From the NCBI GenBank assembly GCA_036873135.1, contig JAPTYO010000011.1, positions 9,880,747 through 9,944,746 on the forward strand: a stretch of DNA of 64,000 nt, read 5' to 3'. Positions 23,391-34,711 of this stretch are shown here, piece by piece. A model generated the notes under the pieces. That model was not told the DNA's origin and did not search any database. It worked only from the letters and a program-made list of their open reading frames with translations. The position numbers were made by a program, and so were the translations under genes. The stretch is from Clarkia xantiana subsp. parviflora (taxonomy: Eukaryota > Streptophyta > Magnoliopsida > Myrtales > Onagraceae). Numbering within the stretch: the stretch's first letter is position 1; every line of letters starts with the position of its first letter.

Positions 23391-24193
23391 AGACCAAAGA
23401 TACGCTCTTGGTGGGCGTCGAAAACTGTTCACGAGATACGCTCCCGGAGGGCACCAGTAGTTAGACCAAAGATACGCTCTTGGTGGGCGTCGAAACTGTT
23501 CACGAGATACGCTCCCGGAGGGCGTCGAAACTGTTCACGAGATACGCTCCCGGAGGGCACCAGTAGTTAGACCAAAGATACGCTCTTGGTGGGCGTCGAA
23601 ACTGTTCGCGAGATACGCTCCCGGAGGGCACCAGTAGTTAGACCAAAGATACGCTCTTGGTGGGCGTCGAAACTGGTAGTTTGAAATCTACCTCAAGATA
23701 CGCTCTTGGGGGCGTCGAATCTGGTAGTTTGAAATCTACCTCAAGATACGCTCTTGGGGGCGTCGAATCTGGTAGTTTGAATTCTACCTCAAGATACGCT
23801 CCTGGGGGCGTCGAAGGTCGTAGTTTTAGAAACTACTCTCAAGATACGCTCTTGGGGGCGTCAAAATTCGTAGTTTTTGGAAACCACTCTCAAGATACGC
23901 TCTTGGTGCGTCGAAGGTCGTAGTATAGTAACTACTCTCAAGATACGCTCCTGGGGGCGTCGAAGGTCGTAGTCTGAACACTACTCTCAAGATACGCTCT
24001 TGGGGGCGTCGAAGGTCGTAGTATAAAAACTACTCTCAAGATACGCTCTTGGGGGCGTCGAAGGTCGTAGTGTAAAACTACTCTCAAGATACGCTCTTGG
24101 GGGCGTTGAATCTGTTCGCGGGATAGGCTCCCGGAGGGCACGGGGTTCATAGTTTTTAGAACTATTCTCAAGATACGCTCTTTGTGACGTTGA
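23391..24193. repeat. Tandem hairpin array of G1
   Basis: Roughly 16 imperfect copies of a core AGATACGCTCTTGGGGGCGT. The left part has about 70-bp units, each with two versions of the core; the right part has about 56-bp units. The core folds as CAAGA-TACGC-TCTTG. The spacer between cores folds as GTAG...CTAC with changing inner bases. It sits between the 3' ends of the two converging genes. Confidence 0.85.
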
Positions 24194-24462
24194 AGGCGTT
24201 GTTGACTTGAAGTCATATCTGTGTAAGGATAACTCAATGATTATATCACCGCATTCATTGGAAAATACTTTTTGAGTAACTCCTACTCCCTTAGGAGCAT
24301 TCATGTTTTTTGTACACATGGGATGCCTTGGGTGGATCAAGACATCCTTTGGAGGAAATCAAAGATAGTTGTAGAGTTGGAGTAACTTCTTGAGTTCTCC
24401 TTCTCAAAAGTTGTTTTTGGAAAACTTAGAATGCTTGAACATGCAAAGTGCTAAATATGAAA

Positions 24463-27400
24463 CTAAGGATATGGGGTGGTGAGTTTGTTTGTTGCCACGT
24501 ACTCCCTTAGGCTTCCATTGTAAATCATCTCCTCCACTTCTATCTTCAGCACCATGCAGTTGTTAGTTTGATGCCCCCAGGTCCCATGGTACTCACACCA
24601 TCCCTGTGCATCTCTTCCTAGGAAGGCCTTGCCCTCCTCTTTGCATGTGGGTAGCTCTTCCTTGAGGTACTTCTGAAAAATTTCTTCTATCTTCACTGTA
24701 AGGGGTGTGAATTTGAAATTTACACCTCCTTCCAGCGTGTCAGTCTCTCTTTCTTTCTCCAGGACTTCCTCCGGTTGTTCCATCTCCTTTGCAAACGCCT
24801 TGTCTAGCTTCTCCTTGAGCTCTCTCATCGTGTTTGTCATGACCATCTCATAAAGCCCTCCATATGCTTCAAATGAGTTTGGATGCATGTTTCTAATGAA
24901 AGCTCTGACGGCCTCCCTTCTTGTGATGTCCATGTTGGCACCATAACTGGAGAATCTCTCGAAGTAGCTTGACATTGGCTCCCTCGGCATTTTCTTGATG
25001 TCATCGATGTATCGGAAACCTCTTATGATGGAGTCCCTTTTTCTTTTTCCTTCTACGCTTTCTGGCTGCCAAGGTATGCTTGTTACCTTTACATCCTTGC
25101 TCATATGTCTCTTCTTGGCCATTCCTTGAAAAAGCTGCTTGCTCAGGCAGAGTGCAACTCCGTTCTTCATCTTTCTTTGCCTTTGTCTCCTCATCTCCTT
25201 CTTGTTGTCTTGGTTGGCCCCTATCATGACCATTGCCACTGTGTCTGATCTGTGTGATCCACGTCTCATGGAGTTGACGTAGCACTGCCTTGCAGTGCGT
25301 TGATCACCCAGACCTTCTCCAATTCCATTCTCAGTGATGTACTTCAATTTCTGGTGTACAGTAGATGGCACGATTTCGTATGGATTTATGGTTGTTCTTC
25401 CTAGGATCCCATTGTAGGCTCCCAGGCTTTCAACCACCAAGAAGTTAACGTTCACCTTCAGCTGTGTCCATCCTTGGCCCATGGTCACTGGCAGGGTTAT
25501 CATTCCCAGGGGGTAACTTGTTGCCCCTGAGAAGCCAATAGAGGGAAGTTGACTGGTTTGATGTCTGCCTTCGTTTTTCCTATTTCTTCTAGGACCCTTA
25601 GGCTTAGGAGGTCTGCCGAGCTGCCCCCATCTACCAGTATTCTCTTTACATCAAAATTATCAATGTCTATTGTGATGACTAAAGCATCGTCATGTGGGAA
25701 GACAATGTGGCTCTTGTCCTTCTCTGAGAATTCAATCTTCATCTCCTCTCCTTCTCGTGGTCTCTTTCTCCACCTTGGTACTGAGCTTAGTTTGGATGCG
25801 TAAACCTCCCTTGCATTAGCAGTTGGGCCACCTGATGCCACTCCTCCGTGTATCATGTTTATAGTCCCCCTCTTGTTGGGTGGGGGATTATAGTCTACTT
25901 TGTTTTTCCCTTTGTCCTTGTATGATGGCCCTAACTGTATGCTGTTGCCCCCATGATCCACGAACTGTTTTAGCTCCCCCCTTTGGATGATATTGTTGAT
26001 GCATAGCTTCAGGCTAAAGCATTCGTTCGTGTCATGCCCGTATGCTTCATGGTTATCATACCATCTGTCTTTGTGCGTCCCCACCATTGGGGCTCTCCAT
26101 CTTGCAGGGGGTGACCAGAGTTTCTGATTTCGCATCTCTCTTAGGACAGCTGCTGGGGTGGCGTTCAATGGGATGAACTTGATGACATTTATTTCCCTAG
26201 CCTTCATTGGTTCGCCCATCTGATTTCTTTGCTGAGGCGGACGCCACTCCTGCTGCCTTGTGTGTTGAGGTGCCTGAGGTGGCTTTCCTCTGTTCGGCTT
26301 TGCATTGTCTTCCTTAGCTGCTTGAATCTTGGCTTTCTTACTTGCCCTGTGCCTCTCCAGGTCTATATGAGTTTTTACTCTCCCTGCTAGCTCCTCTAAG
26401 GTGCTTGCTGGTCTTGGCCATCTTTTCTGCCAGTGTGGACCCGAAGCGGCCTAGGTTTCTTATGAAGGCTCTTATTATCTCACCCTCAATGATGTCGCCC
26501 TGTATGTCTGCTATGTTTTGATTAAACCTAGTGTAGTAATCAGCCAGAGATTCATCATTTTCTTGCTTCACGTCATCGATGGAGCCTGTTCCTTTGAGAA
26601 GCTTCCTTTCTCCTAGGTATCTCTGAAGAAATTTCGCCTTTAGCTGCGTCCATGAGTGGATGCTCTCAGTAGGTAGGCTAAAGAACCAGTGTGAGGCCAC
26701 CCCTGATAAGGTGTTTGGAAATAGGAGTGCCTTGTATCTTTCATCGGTAGTTCTCCCAAATAGAGAGGCTTCATGCTGTTGAATATGCTCCAAAGGATCT
26801 CCCTTGCCATTGTACTTTGCTATTTGTATAGTATGCAGGGAGTCTGGCACTTTGTTCATTTCCAACTCCCTCGTGAAGGGGTGGTTCGTTTTGTCACTCA
26901 GACAATGTAAGCCGTTTCTCTTTGACTCATTCATTTTTCTCGCTATCATGGCCTCTATCTCTTCCGGGGTAATCATCACCGGCGTCGGAGTATAGTCTCT
27001 CTGATATCCTCCATAGTTATAAGCTGGGCTTACTGGGATCCCCTGTCCGTGCTGGTACGGACTATAGGCGTATCCCTGATATCCCTGCTGGGGTACTTGG
27101 TGGAATTCTTGCCTCCTTGGAGGTCTTGCCTGTCTATCTGCCCCCAGCGGGGTGTATGCCCTAGCGTTCTGCTGTGTCTGTTGCTGCCTTGGAGGCACAA
27201 ATTGCTGCCTTCCCTCTGGGGGTGGCTCTTGGTAATTTCTCCTTTATTCTTCTCGCTGCCCTGCTCGAGGGTGCGAGTGGTGTTCTTCTTCTGGGACTTG
27301 TTCTTGCTCATGGACTTCTTCTTCTTCATGATGGTGTTGCCCTTTCCTGCCTGTTCCTCAGAGTCTCTCTATAGGCTAGTAGCTCATCCAACGCGCTCAT

Positions 27401-27789
27401 CAGCCCTGTGTGTATGCTGGCCTTGTGTTGGTTGTGTGGGCACGATTGTCATTCCTTTGAGCCGGCATCCCATATGGATATCCTTGAGGTTGCGCCTCAT
27501 AGTAGTATCTCTGAGGAGGTGCCGTGTATTGGGACGGCACTCCCTGTTGCTCCCCCTCTCTTTGTGGCCTCCTTGCCAATGGAGTTGAGGCTGTCGAAGA
27601 CTCAGCCCCAGCTGAGCGTGAGGGTCCTCCTTCTTGGTTGTTGGGCTGGGGTGCCTGTGGGGTTACTTGAGGCTCTGGGTGTACAGGCTGTTTCCCTGGG
27701 TTAGGCTGCCTTGCTGGAGGTATAGGCTGTCTCCCTCACCTATTGCCCCCAGGTGGGCGGTGATGCCTAGACGCCAAGCTGTTCGTCAT
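24463..27789 (-). pseudogene. G1 Gag - protease-like - second Gag module
   Basis: The start ATG at 27789 lies about 50 nt inside the primer site, as in G2 and G3. After a Pro/Gln-rich N-terminus comes the capsid-like Retrotrans_gag region (HPFTRELEMNKVPDSL, YNGKGDPLEHIQQHEASL, LADYYTRFNQN). A knuckle follows in which the first Cys is Tyr (WYDNHEAYGHDTNEC), then the retropepsin-like block VKRILVDGGSSADLL, then GILGRTTINPYE. A second Gag-like module then ends with a complete knuckle, WCEYHGTWGHQTNNC. Two frameshifts (near 26400 and 25530) and early stops break this copy. No RT follows: the frame ends and the tandem array begins. Confidence 0.85.
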
Positions 27790-27821
27790 CGCTCTTGTTA
27801 TTGCCAGGCTTTCTGTTCGAA

Positions 27822-27840
27822 GCCCACGGACAGCGCCAAG
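27822..27840 (-). promoter_or_regulatory. G1 primer-binding site
   Basis: On the minus strand, directly after the 5' LTR: CTTGGCGCTGTCCGTGGG. G3 has CTTGGCGCCGTCTGCGG at the same place. It resembles the TGGCGCC-type sites (tRNA-Asp class) common in plant Gypsy elements; the tRNA assignment is inference. Confidence 0.6.
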
Positions 27841-28602
27841 TGTTAGGTTCTAAGTCTCGGGTCAACGGGCGGTCGACCTAAGCCTTATTCCTCACTGGAG
27901 ATCTTGCGGATTCGGTGCTCTTGAGTCTTGTCGTCCTAGCCCGTGTCTTTCTGTCATTCGCCTTCGCTTCTCGCCCTGCAAGAGGGGCAATACCAGGCAC
28001 GGAGGGGGGGGGGGGGGGTGGTGCCTGATGTACCCTCTCCGATGCCTAAGTCAGTACGGTATTTGTAGAGAGATAAAGCTAGAGAGATGTTAGAGCTAAA
28101 TTATGCACTTTGCCCTGATGATCAAATGAATGGTGGGAGAGTTGTATTTATAGGCAACGGTGTCATTAAGGTGACTTAATGACATCGTTAACCTTTAAAC
28201 ACAATTAATTATCCCTTAATCACGTAATTAAGACCTTAAGGCACGGAGAAGGTTGGCGGAAATAAACCGAGTATGGGAGTCGAAAAATGGTGTCGGGGCC
28301 CTTGGGGGGGGGGGGGGGGAGGAAAATCCACCCCAGGGGTAGGGGTTGGGTGTGGCCACCCAACCCCTCCCTAGGGGAGATAGGGTTGGCTGACCCGATC
28401 TCTCCTAGGGGAGGTCGGGTGTGGCCACCCGACCTCACCTAGGTGAGTTTACCTCGGTCCCGATAAGTATTTCGGCCTCGTCCGGACCGTTGGTGTTTTC
28501 GCGGGGTGTTTGGGTCGAACTTTCAATTTACAATCATTAATGGGGTGATCAAAATAAAACGATTCGGAAGTCAACGGGTTCAAATTGGGCGTATATCCAT
28601 CA
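27841..28602 (-). repeat. G1 5' LTR
   Basis: 762 bp, the partner of 18330-19083. It is longer mainly through expanded G runs (28003-28018 and 28305-28319). Confidence 0.92.
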
Positions 28603-30831
28603 CCATGTCATTCACTTGAGTTGCTGGTTCAAATCTCCCACTCGAAATAAGTGGGACCTGATCATCAATGTTATCCTGCTCCAGTTCAGTCAATACTTCA
28701 TCTTTTTTAATCTCTCCAAACGTTGGAAATTCGTCCTCAAGAAAAGTAACGTCTCTGGATTCATGTTCGACCACGCCACCATTATCTTGAGCTGACACGA
28801 ATACGTAACCCTAAGAGTTCTCTAAATACCTAATAAAGATACTCTTTAGTCCTCTGGGTCCCAACTTGCCGAAACGGCTATCAGTCGTATGCGTATAAAC
28901 GGCGCAACCCCAAGGTCGCAGTCTGGTGAGATCTAATTCTCTTCCATGCCACAGCTAATAAGGCGTTGTGTCTACCTCTTTGGTTAGTACAAGGTTTACT
29001 ATATGAGTGGCAGTCAATAACGCATCACTCCAATATGAGATAGGTAATTGTGCCTGCGACATCATGGTTCTGACCATGTCCTGGAGATTTCGATTATGAC
29101 AGTCAGCCACACCATTCTGCTGTGGTGTGTTGGGGATTGTCGTTTGACGGGCTATCCCTCTTTCTTTGCACAACTTATCAAAATCATTAGAGAGATATTC
29201 TCCACTCTATCAATGCGTAAGGTTTTCACCTTTCGCTCCTGCTGATTCTCTACGAGGTTTAGAAAGTTTCTAAAGCAATCTATTGCCTCGGATTTACGAG
29301 TAATCAAATGAGTAAACCCATAATAGGTGAAGTTGTCGATGAAAGTTACGAAGTATCATTTTCCATTCCTGGCGGTTACACTCATTGGTCCACAGACGTC
29401 GGAGTGAATGAACTACAATGGATACTCGGCTCGTTGAGCTTCTCCAAATGGTTTGCGGGTGGACTTTCCAGCTAGACAATCATGGCAAGTGAGTTTAGTC
29501 ACTTTGCTGATACCAGGCAAAAGCTCTCTTCGGGCTAATGAATGGACCCTGTCGTAGCTTATATGTCATAGCCATGCACGCCATTTGGTTGCGTCAGTCT
29601 CTGCTTCCCTGGAGGACAATGCATACATTCTATTCGTGTATATGCTTCCATTCAGATCCATGATAAAGAGGCAATAAAGGAATAGACCGAATAAGAGATT
29701 GCCTTTATTAATAAGAACAAAATTCTTCTCAAATGATAAAAATGTAATAATTATTCATGAGAGCGGAAACAGAAACAACATTTCTACGAATTCTAGGAGC
29801 AAAAATGACATCTCAAGTAGTATGGTCCTGCTATTGTTCATAGACAATTTGCAGTTCCCTACTCCTATGACTTCAATCTGTGAGTTGTCGCCAATGTATA
29901 TCCTCTTAGAATCCTTTGGCAATCGTCTAAACTTGGCGAACAGTCCCTTGTCATTGGCTATGTGGTCCGTCGCACCTGAGTCAAGAATCCAAGAAGGATT
30001 TGAGTCAGTTAACATGAAAGTAGAGGAAATAAGAGCTTCCATTACATAACCAACGTCGCATACCTTTTCAGGATGCGATTTGCTGGACCCTGTACCTTTG
30101 CCTATTCGGCGTGGACTAGAGTTCCCGCGGACTATCTCCAGTTTTAGGCGGAGATTACCAGGTTTAGGCTTTGTCAACATTTTACCGTCGACTGCCTGTT
30201 GTTTCCTTCCTTTGTTCATCCTCTTCCTCTTTCCTTGTCCAGCTTGTCCCGGTGCTTGTTTCATTCGAGTTTGTTCCATCTCGATGAATTTCAGCACCGA
30301 TGCAAGATCCAACACAAAACCACTGGCAGTCAATAAAGCCTTGGCTGCTCTCCAAGACTTCGGGAGGGCCCCGATGATGCCCTGAATTTTATCTCATTCA
30401 CCCACCTGACCTTCTTCCTCCAGTGATTTCAAAGTGCTAACGAGATCATATACCTTTTCCAGTACACTCTTGCTGTAGCTATTAAAGCTTTCTTCCAAGG
30501 CAGGTATGAGTGGGTGCAGGATTGCTGCCATGCCGTTTCCGTATCTTAGGAAGAGGGCATCCCAAATGTCATTTGCAATCGGAACATTCTCATATTCATC
30601 ATGGAATTCCTGAGGCATCTCAGACAGCAAAATCTCATTTGCTCTTTTGTCATCTTGCTCCCATTTAAAATGGACGTATGCTTGGTCCTTGGTTAGACCA
30701 GCTTCTGGGTAGCTCATGAATTTCTGAATGTGACCTAACAGGTCATTGTCCTCCAATAGTGCTCTGACACGCTTACTCCACGAGTCATAGTTTGTCTCAG
30801 TCAAAAGCTCATTAGCATTAAATGTTGTCAT
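28603..30831 (-). pseudogene. Copia B gag, protease and integrase part
   Basis: Gag starts at 30831 (ETNYDSWSKRVRALLEDN) and runs in one phase into the protease (WILDSGATDHIAND), with one TGA in place of a Trp codon near 30391. So in this family Gag and Pol share one frame. Frame changes follow near 29800. Integrase pieces remain (PQQNGVADCHNRNLQDMV at 28955-29173), ending at the G1 target duplication. The rest of pol is at 16306-18329. Confidence 0.87.
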
Positions 30832-31372
30832 CTATGCTATAATTCGTTACTAAACACAACGATAATTATGCACAATCAGGGAGACAATAACATTTTGAGA
30901 AAGAATTGCATACATCAGATATCTATTAAGATGGAATCCAAAAAATAATGATTCCTCAGTCATCTAAACCAACCGACCACCATTAAACCAATGCAAGATG
31001 GATGTGAAAGAGTTCACACTATCTCCGTCTTCTATCTAATAGATCAGTCTCTTAAAACGGTTTTAATCGCAAATTATCGGAACGTGAATTTTCAAATAAG
31101 CATACCCGATCTTGGCTTTCTCAAGGCCCTTTTAAATCCGGTTCAGTTTTGTTTCATCCCGGTTTAACAGATTGGACCGGCCCAATAATTAAAATTTTAA
31201 AGGTTGGGCCGAAATGTTTACTTGTGGCCCAAGTAGGGTTTTAAAGTCCAAAAATATTTAACTTGACCACCAAGTAACATTAATTATATAAGATAATTTC
31301 CAATATTAATATACATATATTTCGGCCCAAATTACTAACATATATATATTTATTACTAAGATTAAATCAAAT

Positions 31373-31427
<55 letters not shown>

Positions 31428-32029
31428 AATTCGGTTTCTATATATATTTATTTATTGTCAATATCTTTAATAGGAAAAAAAATAACTGATAATATATTTT
31501 CTCAATCTTTTAGGTAACTAAATCTATCAATAATATCTATAACCCTATTTAAATATTTAGATATATTGATAGTGATATATATTTCTATACATTATTGTGA
31601 ATCTATATTTATGTTCCTAATTATAGATATATTGTTACCTTAATCAAAATTAAAATATGGTAAAGAATATAATTTTATTAGTATGGCCAAATTTTTTATC
31701 CCTTTGGTGTCTAAAAAATTAGAAACTTTACCTAGGGTTTTGGCACAAACACTTAAATTGGAACAAGTGGTCAAATTTCAAGATCAAATTTTAATAAGAT
31801 CTACAATCCAATGTTTGATTTTGATAAATATCACATTTTTCTTGAAGTTCATGAACATCAATTTAACCAAGAACATGAAAATTTCGGACCACCCTTGAAC
31901 TTAAAAATTCGAAAATTAAAATTCCCTTTTTAAAAAAAAAAAAAAAAAAAATTCAGTCTGAAAATTTTAAAACTCCAAGAACACCAATTTATCAAAATCA
32001 TGAACTCCTAACACAGGCTCTAATACCAC
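30832..32029 (-). other. Copia B 5' leader and primer-binding site
   Basis: AT-rich, no gene. It includes an (AT)n tract at 31377-31422. GCTCTAATACCA at 32017-32028 is, on the minus strand, TGGTATTAGAGC, the tRNA-iMet primer site with one mismatch, one base from the LTR. Confidence 0.7.
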
Positions 32030-32630
32030 TGTTAGATTACGGGGAGTATAATCACTACGGAAACTTAAACATGGTATGTGCTAGTAATATCAATTACGCA
32101 GCGGAAAGTTTACACATACCTCAATAGTTACTATAGTCCAAGATCCTTGCTTGAGGGAGTTCGCGATCCTCCGGACGGGACCCGTAGAGATTCTTGTTAG
32201 AGAAGCCTTACGTGGTGCAGCTCCACAGCAAAGCCTCTAATCGATTCTTGGCACGGGGACAGATCTCTGGAGAGTTTGCTCGAAAGCAATTAGGCACACC
32301 CTTGGTGATATATGTGGTTCGGCCGAAACACCTTGGTGTGGGATGAGGGTTTTTCTCTTTAAAACTCTCTTGTGAGGGAATTATGATTAACCCTAAAATT
32401 TCCCTAACACCTCTTATTTATAGGAGGAGTAAAGTGGACAAAAGTTCACTTTACCCCAACCATAAATTCGGCCGGCCTATGTATTTGGGGAGACCCAATT
32501 TTGGGCCTCCCATGTCAATTGGGATTTGGGTCTGGCCCAATTACCCTAATGTGACATTTACCTAAGTTCATTAGGTAAACTATACATATTATGGGCTACC
32601 AATTACGGCGGCAATCACCATATGCTTACA
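32030..32630 (-). repeat. Copia B 5' LTR
   Basis: 601 bp, the partner of 14418-15016; TGTTAGATTACGGGG to ATGCTTACA, followed by the duplication CCAAG. Confidence 0.88.
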
Positions 32631-32765
32631 CCAAGAACATCATGAAAATATCGGATCATCATTAACCCGAAAATTCGAAAATTTTAAAACTTTCACATAA
32701 CTTTCGGTCCAAATCTTAAATTTTCAAGAACATCAATTTATCAAAATCATGAACTCCTAACACAG

Positions 32766-32777
32766 GCTCTGATACCA
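32766..32777 (-). promoter_or_regulatory. Copia A primer-binding site (tRNA-iMet type)
   Basis: The minus strand reads TGGTATCAGAGC, the exact primer site complementary to initiator tRNA-Met, one base from the LTR. It fixes the transcription direction of Copia A. Confidence 0.85.
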
Positions 32778-32778
32778 C

Positions 32779-33377
32779 TGCTAGATTACGGGGAGTAATC
32801 ACTACAGATACTATAAACATGGCACATGCTAGTAATCGAAATTACGCAGCGAAAGATTTGCACATACCTCAACAGTAGTCTGTAGTCCAAAGATCCTTGC
32901 AGAAGGGAGTTCATGATCCTCCCGTCGGCACCCGTAGAGGTTATTGTGAAGGAAGCCCTACGCGGTATGTTCTCCACAGCAAAGCCTCAGATCGATTCTT
33001 GGCAAGGGACGGATCTTCAGAGTGTTTGCTCGAAGGCAAATTGGCACACCCTTGGTGGTGGTAGGTTCGGCCGGACTTAGGGTGTTATGGGGGAGGGTTT
33101 TTCTCTCTAAAACACTCCAAGGAAGGATTAATGATTAACCTAATAAAACCCCTAACACCCCATATATATAGGAGGGGTAAAGTGGACAAAAGTCCACTTT
33201 ACCCACCTATTAAATTCGGCCGGCTACTATGCATAGGGAGACCCAATTTTAGGCCTCTCATGTCAATTGAGATTTGGGTCTGGCCCAATGTCCTAATGTG
33301 ACATTTACCAAATTGTCTTAGGTAACATATACATTTAATGGGCTTCCATTTACGTCGCTCATCACCATATTCTTACA
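32779..33377 (-). repeat. Copia A 5' LTR
   Basis: 599 bp; TGCTAGATTACGGGG to ATTCTTACA. It shares with 6439-7036 the markers CAGATACTATAAA, CAACAGTAGTC and GTGAAGGAAGCCCTACG. Confidence 0.87.
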
Positions 33378-33880
33378 CCCTCCCAACCAACCAGAGATGT
33401 TAAAATCAATATTGATGCATCGTGGGATGATGATTCTCGAACAGGAGCTATTGGTCTAAAGCTCGTAATCATAACGGCGACATTATTGGTGGTGCAAACA
33501 GGAGGATTGGTGAGCTTGGTAGCCTAGTCTTTAAATCTTTAGCGGTGCATGAAGGGGTGCGTTTGGCTTTACAAGAGAAGTGGACCAGTGTGATTTTTGA
33601 AATGGATTCAAATGATGTGTTTCTCGATTTGAAAAATGGGACCAATCACGTACACTGGCAAATAGGTCTTTTAATTGACAATATCAAGTCCATGGGTGCT
33701 AGTATTCATGTAGTAAGTTCAAGCTTCGTCCCAAGAAGGCAAATGAGTGCGTAAACTGGATAGCAACACAGTCCACAAATAGGTCTTGCATTGACAACTG
33801 AGTTTTACAACCTCGACTCGTAATAGACTCTTCTTATTTTATTGATGAATCTCCTATGGCAAAAGAAAAAAAAAAAAAAC
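33378..33880 (+). pseudogene. LINE RNase H domain and A-rich tail
   Basis: It resumes the LINE after Copia A: VKINIDASWDDDSRTGAIGL, then after a one-base shift NGDIIGGANRRIGELG, VHEGVRLALQEKW and IFEMDSNDVF. These carry the Asp and Glu blocks of a plant LINE RNase H. A-rich tail at about 33862-33879. This piece shows that some 27 kb of nested DNA arrived after the LINE. Confidence 0.85.
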
Positions 33881-34047
33881 CGCAATTCATAACTTGTAAA
33901 CTAATTAACGGAAAAACTGAAACAAAAAAGTTAAGAGTGCAAGGACTACAATAGAAAAAAAATTAAGTTGAAGGACCGAAACAACAAAAATGATTAAGAT
34001 TAAGGACTTTTATAGTTTTTTTTTCTTTATATATAATATATATATAT

Positions 34048-34545
34048 GGGTTAAGAACCTATAAACTGTCTGAAATTTGCCCTATGTGAGATTTTGGTGT
34101 CTGAAGTTTAAATTGTTGATATTGACTGTCTGAAGTTTCAACTTTGTTGAAATTTGCTGTCTTCGTCCAAATTTGCTGTTAAAATTGACAGAACTTGGTC
34201 ATGTGCTTGTCACATGATCCGATAAAAAGATAAATCCCAAAATTGCCCCTAGGTTGGTGGCCGGCCGGAGTTGGGTGGTGGCCGGTCGGAGTAGGGTAGT
34301 CGTCGGCCGGAGTTGGATGGTAGTCGGCCGGAGTTGGGTGGTCGCCGGCCGGAGTAGGGTGGTCGCCGGAGTAAATATAAAGGTATCAGGGGAAATTTTG
34401 ACTTTTCACACAATTATGCTAAATTTGACAGCAAAAATGGACGGAAAACCAAATTTTAAAAAAGTTGAAACTTCAGACAAATTAAACTTCAGACAGCAAA
34501 ATCTCACATAAGGCAAACTTCAGACAGTTTATAGGTTCTTAACCC
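34048..34545. mobile_element. MULE-like MITE with long terminal inverted repeats
   Basis: The ends are GGGTTAAGAACCTATA and its complement. The inverted repeat extends about 48 bp with only two mismatches and continues patchily further in. The 9-bp flanks are TATATATAT and TATACATAT, one mismatch, fitting the 9-bp duplication of Mutator-like elements, though low complexity weakens this. The interior encodes nothing. Confidence 0.75.
34249..34375. repeat. 21-bp minisatellite inside the MITE
   Basis: About five to six copies of a GTGGCCGGCCGGAGTTGGGT-like unit, variable at few sites. It gives a spurious 7-residue repeat ORF. Confidence 0.85.
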
Positions 34546-34711
34546 TATACATATATATGTATATATATATATATCTCTCTCTTTTTTTTTTAATTAGTAG
34601 GTTTATTTAGTGAACCGTTGACTTTTGTATAGTACGTTACTTACACTTCAACTTTTATTTTATTTTATTCTCTCTGGTATACTAGTAACATTTTTAATCT
34701 AATTTATTCGT

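Larger units (their letters stand above)
18330..28602 (-). mobile_element. G1: non-autonomous Ty3/Gypsy-like element with antisense gene
   Basis: Nearly identical LTRs (18330-19083 and 27841-28602) and a perfect duplication CCATG (18325-18329 and 28603-28607) within the Copia B pol. The primer site next to the right LTR and the polypurine tract next to the left LTR set the sense strand as minus. Sense: Gag, protease-like and second Gag-like module (24463-27789). Antisense: an intron-bearing gene (20660-22978). Between them is a tandem repeat (23391-24193). No RT, RNase H or integrase was found in the 10.3 kb. The gag knuckles and the antisense gene suggest the Tat/Ogre-Retand side of Gypsy; the exact lineage is inference. 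LTR similarity makes it young. Confidence 0.9.
14418..32630 (-). mobile_element. Copia B: second Copia element nested in Copia A
   Basis: LTRs at 14418-15016 and 32030-32630, flanked by a perfect 5-bp duplication CCAAG (14413-14417 and 32631-32635) inside the Copia A leader. Gag to RNase H reads on the minus strand and is split by G1 at 18330-28607. Its own length without G1 is about 7.9 kb. It belongs to the same family as Copia A: LTRs, leader, 3' UTR and proteins align throughout. Several stops and frameshifts inactivate it, but the RT keeps YVDD. Confidence 0.92.
6439..33377 (-). mobile_element. Copia A: Ty1/Copia LTR retrotransposon, host of the nested Copia B
   Basis: The LTRs at 6439-7036 and 32779-33377 share sequence features that set them apart from the Copia B LTRs. 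A tRNA-iMet-type primer site lies 1 nt inside the right LTR, so transcription runs right to left. The flanks are CCCCC and CCCTC, a target duplication with one mismatch inside the LINE. The element's own DNA is 6439-14417 plus 32636-33377, about 8.7 kb. Gag, protease, integrase, RT and RNase H appear in that order on the minus strand, the Copia order. Stops throughout pol make it inactive. Confidence 0.9.
3303..33880 (+). mobile_element. 5'-truncated LINE (non-LTR retrotransposon), split by two later insertions
   Basis: Three separated plus-strand pieces join into one plant L1-type ORF2: reverse transcriptase (3303-4393), zinc-ribbon region (5754-6438) and RNase H (33378-33780), ending in an A-rich tail at about 33862-33879. 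The breaks fall exactly at the termini of a solo LTR (4394-5748) and of Copia A (6439-33377). The element starts inside the RT domain, as expected for 5' truncation during target-primed reverse transcription. I could not find a convincing target-site duplication. It is the oldest layer of the nest. Confidence 0.85.

Noticed and set aside
23657..24340. Repetitive ORFs on both strands
   Set aside because: Product of translating the tandem array; units are not all multiples of three and the frame is lost.
27049..27846. Plus-strand hydrophobic ORFs opposite the G1 gag N-terminus
   Set aside because: Complement of a Pro/Gln-rich coding region, which yields Leu/Trp/Cys-rich shadows.
18330..28602. 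Possibility that G1 is an autonomous Gypsy element
   Set aside because: No RT (YxDD), RNase H or integrase (HHCC, D-D-E) pattern was found on either strand, and the same absence holds in G2 and G3.
34254..34511. ORF with seven-residue repeats (VVAGRSW-like)
   Set aside because: Translation of the 21-bp minisatellite inside a MITE.
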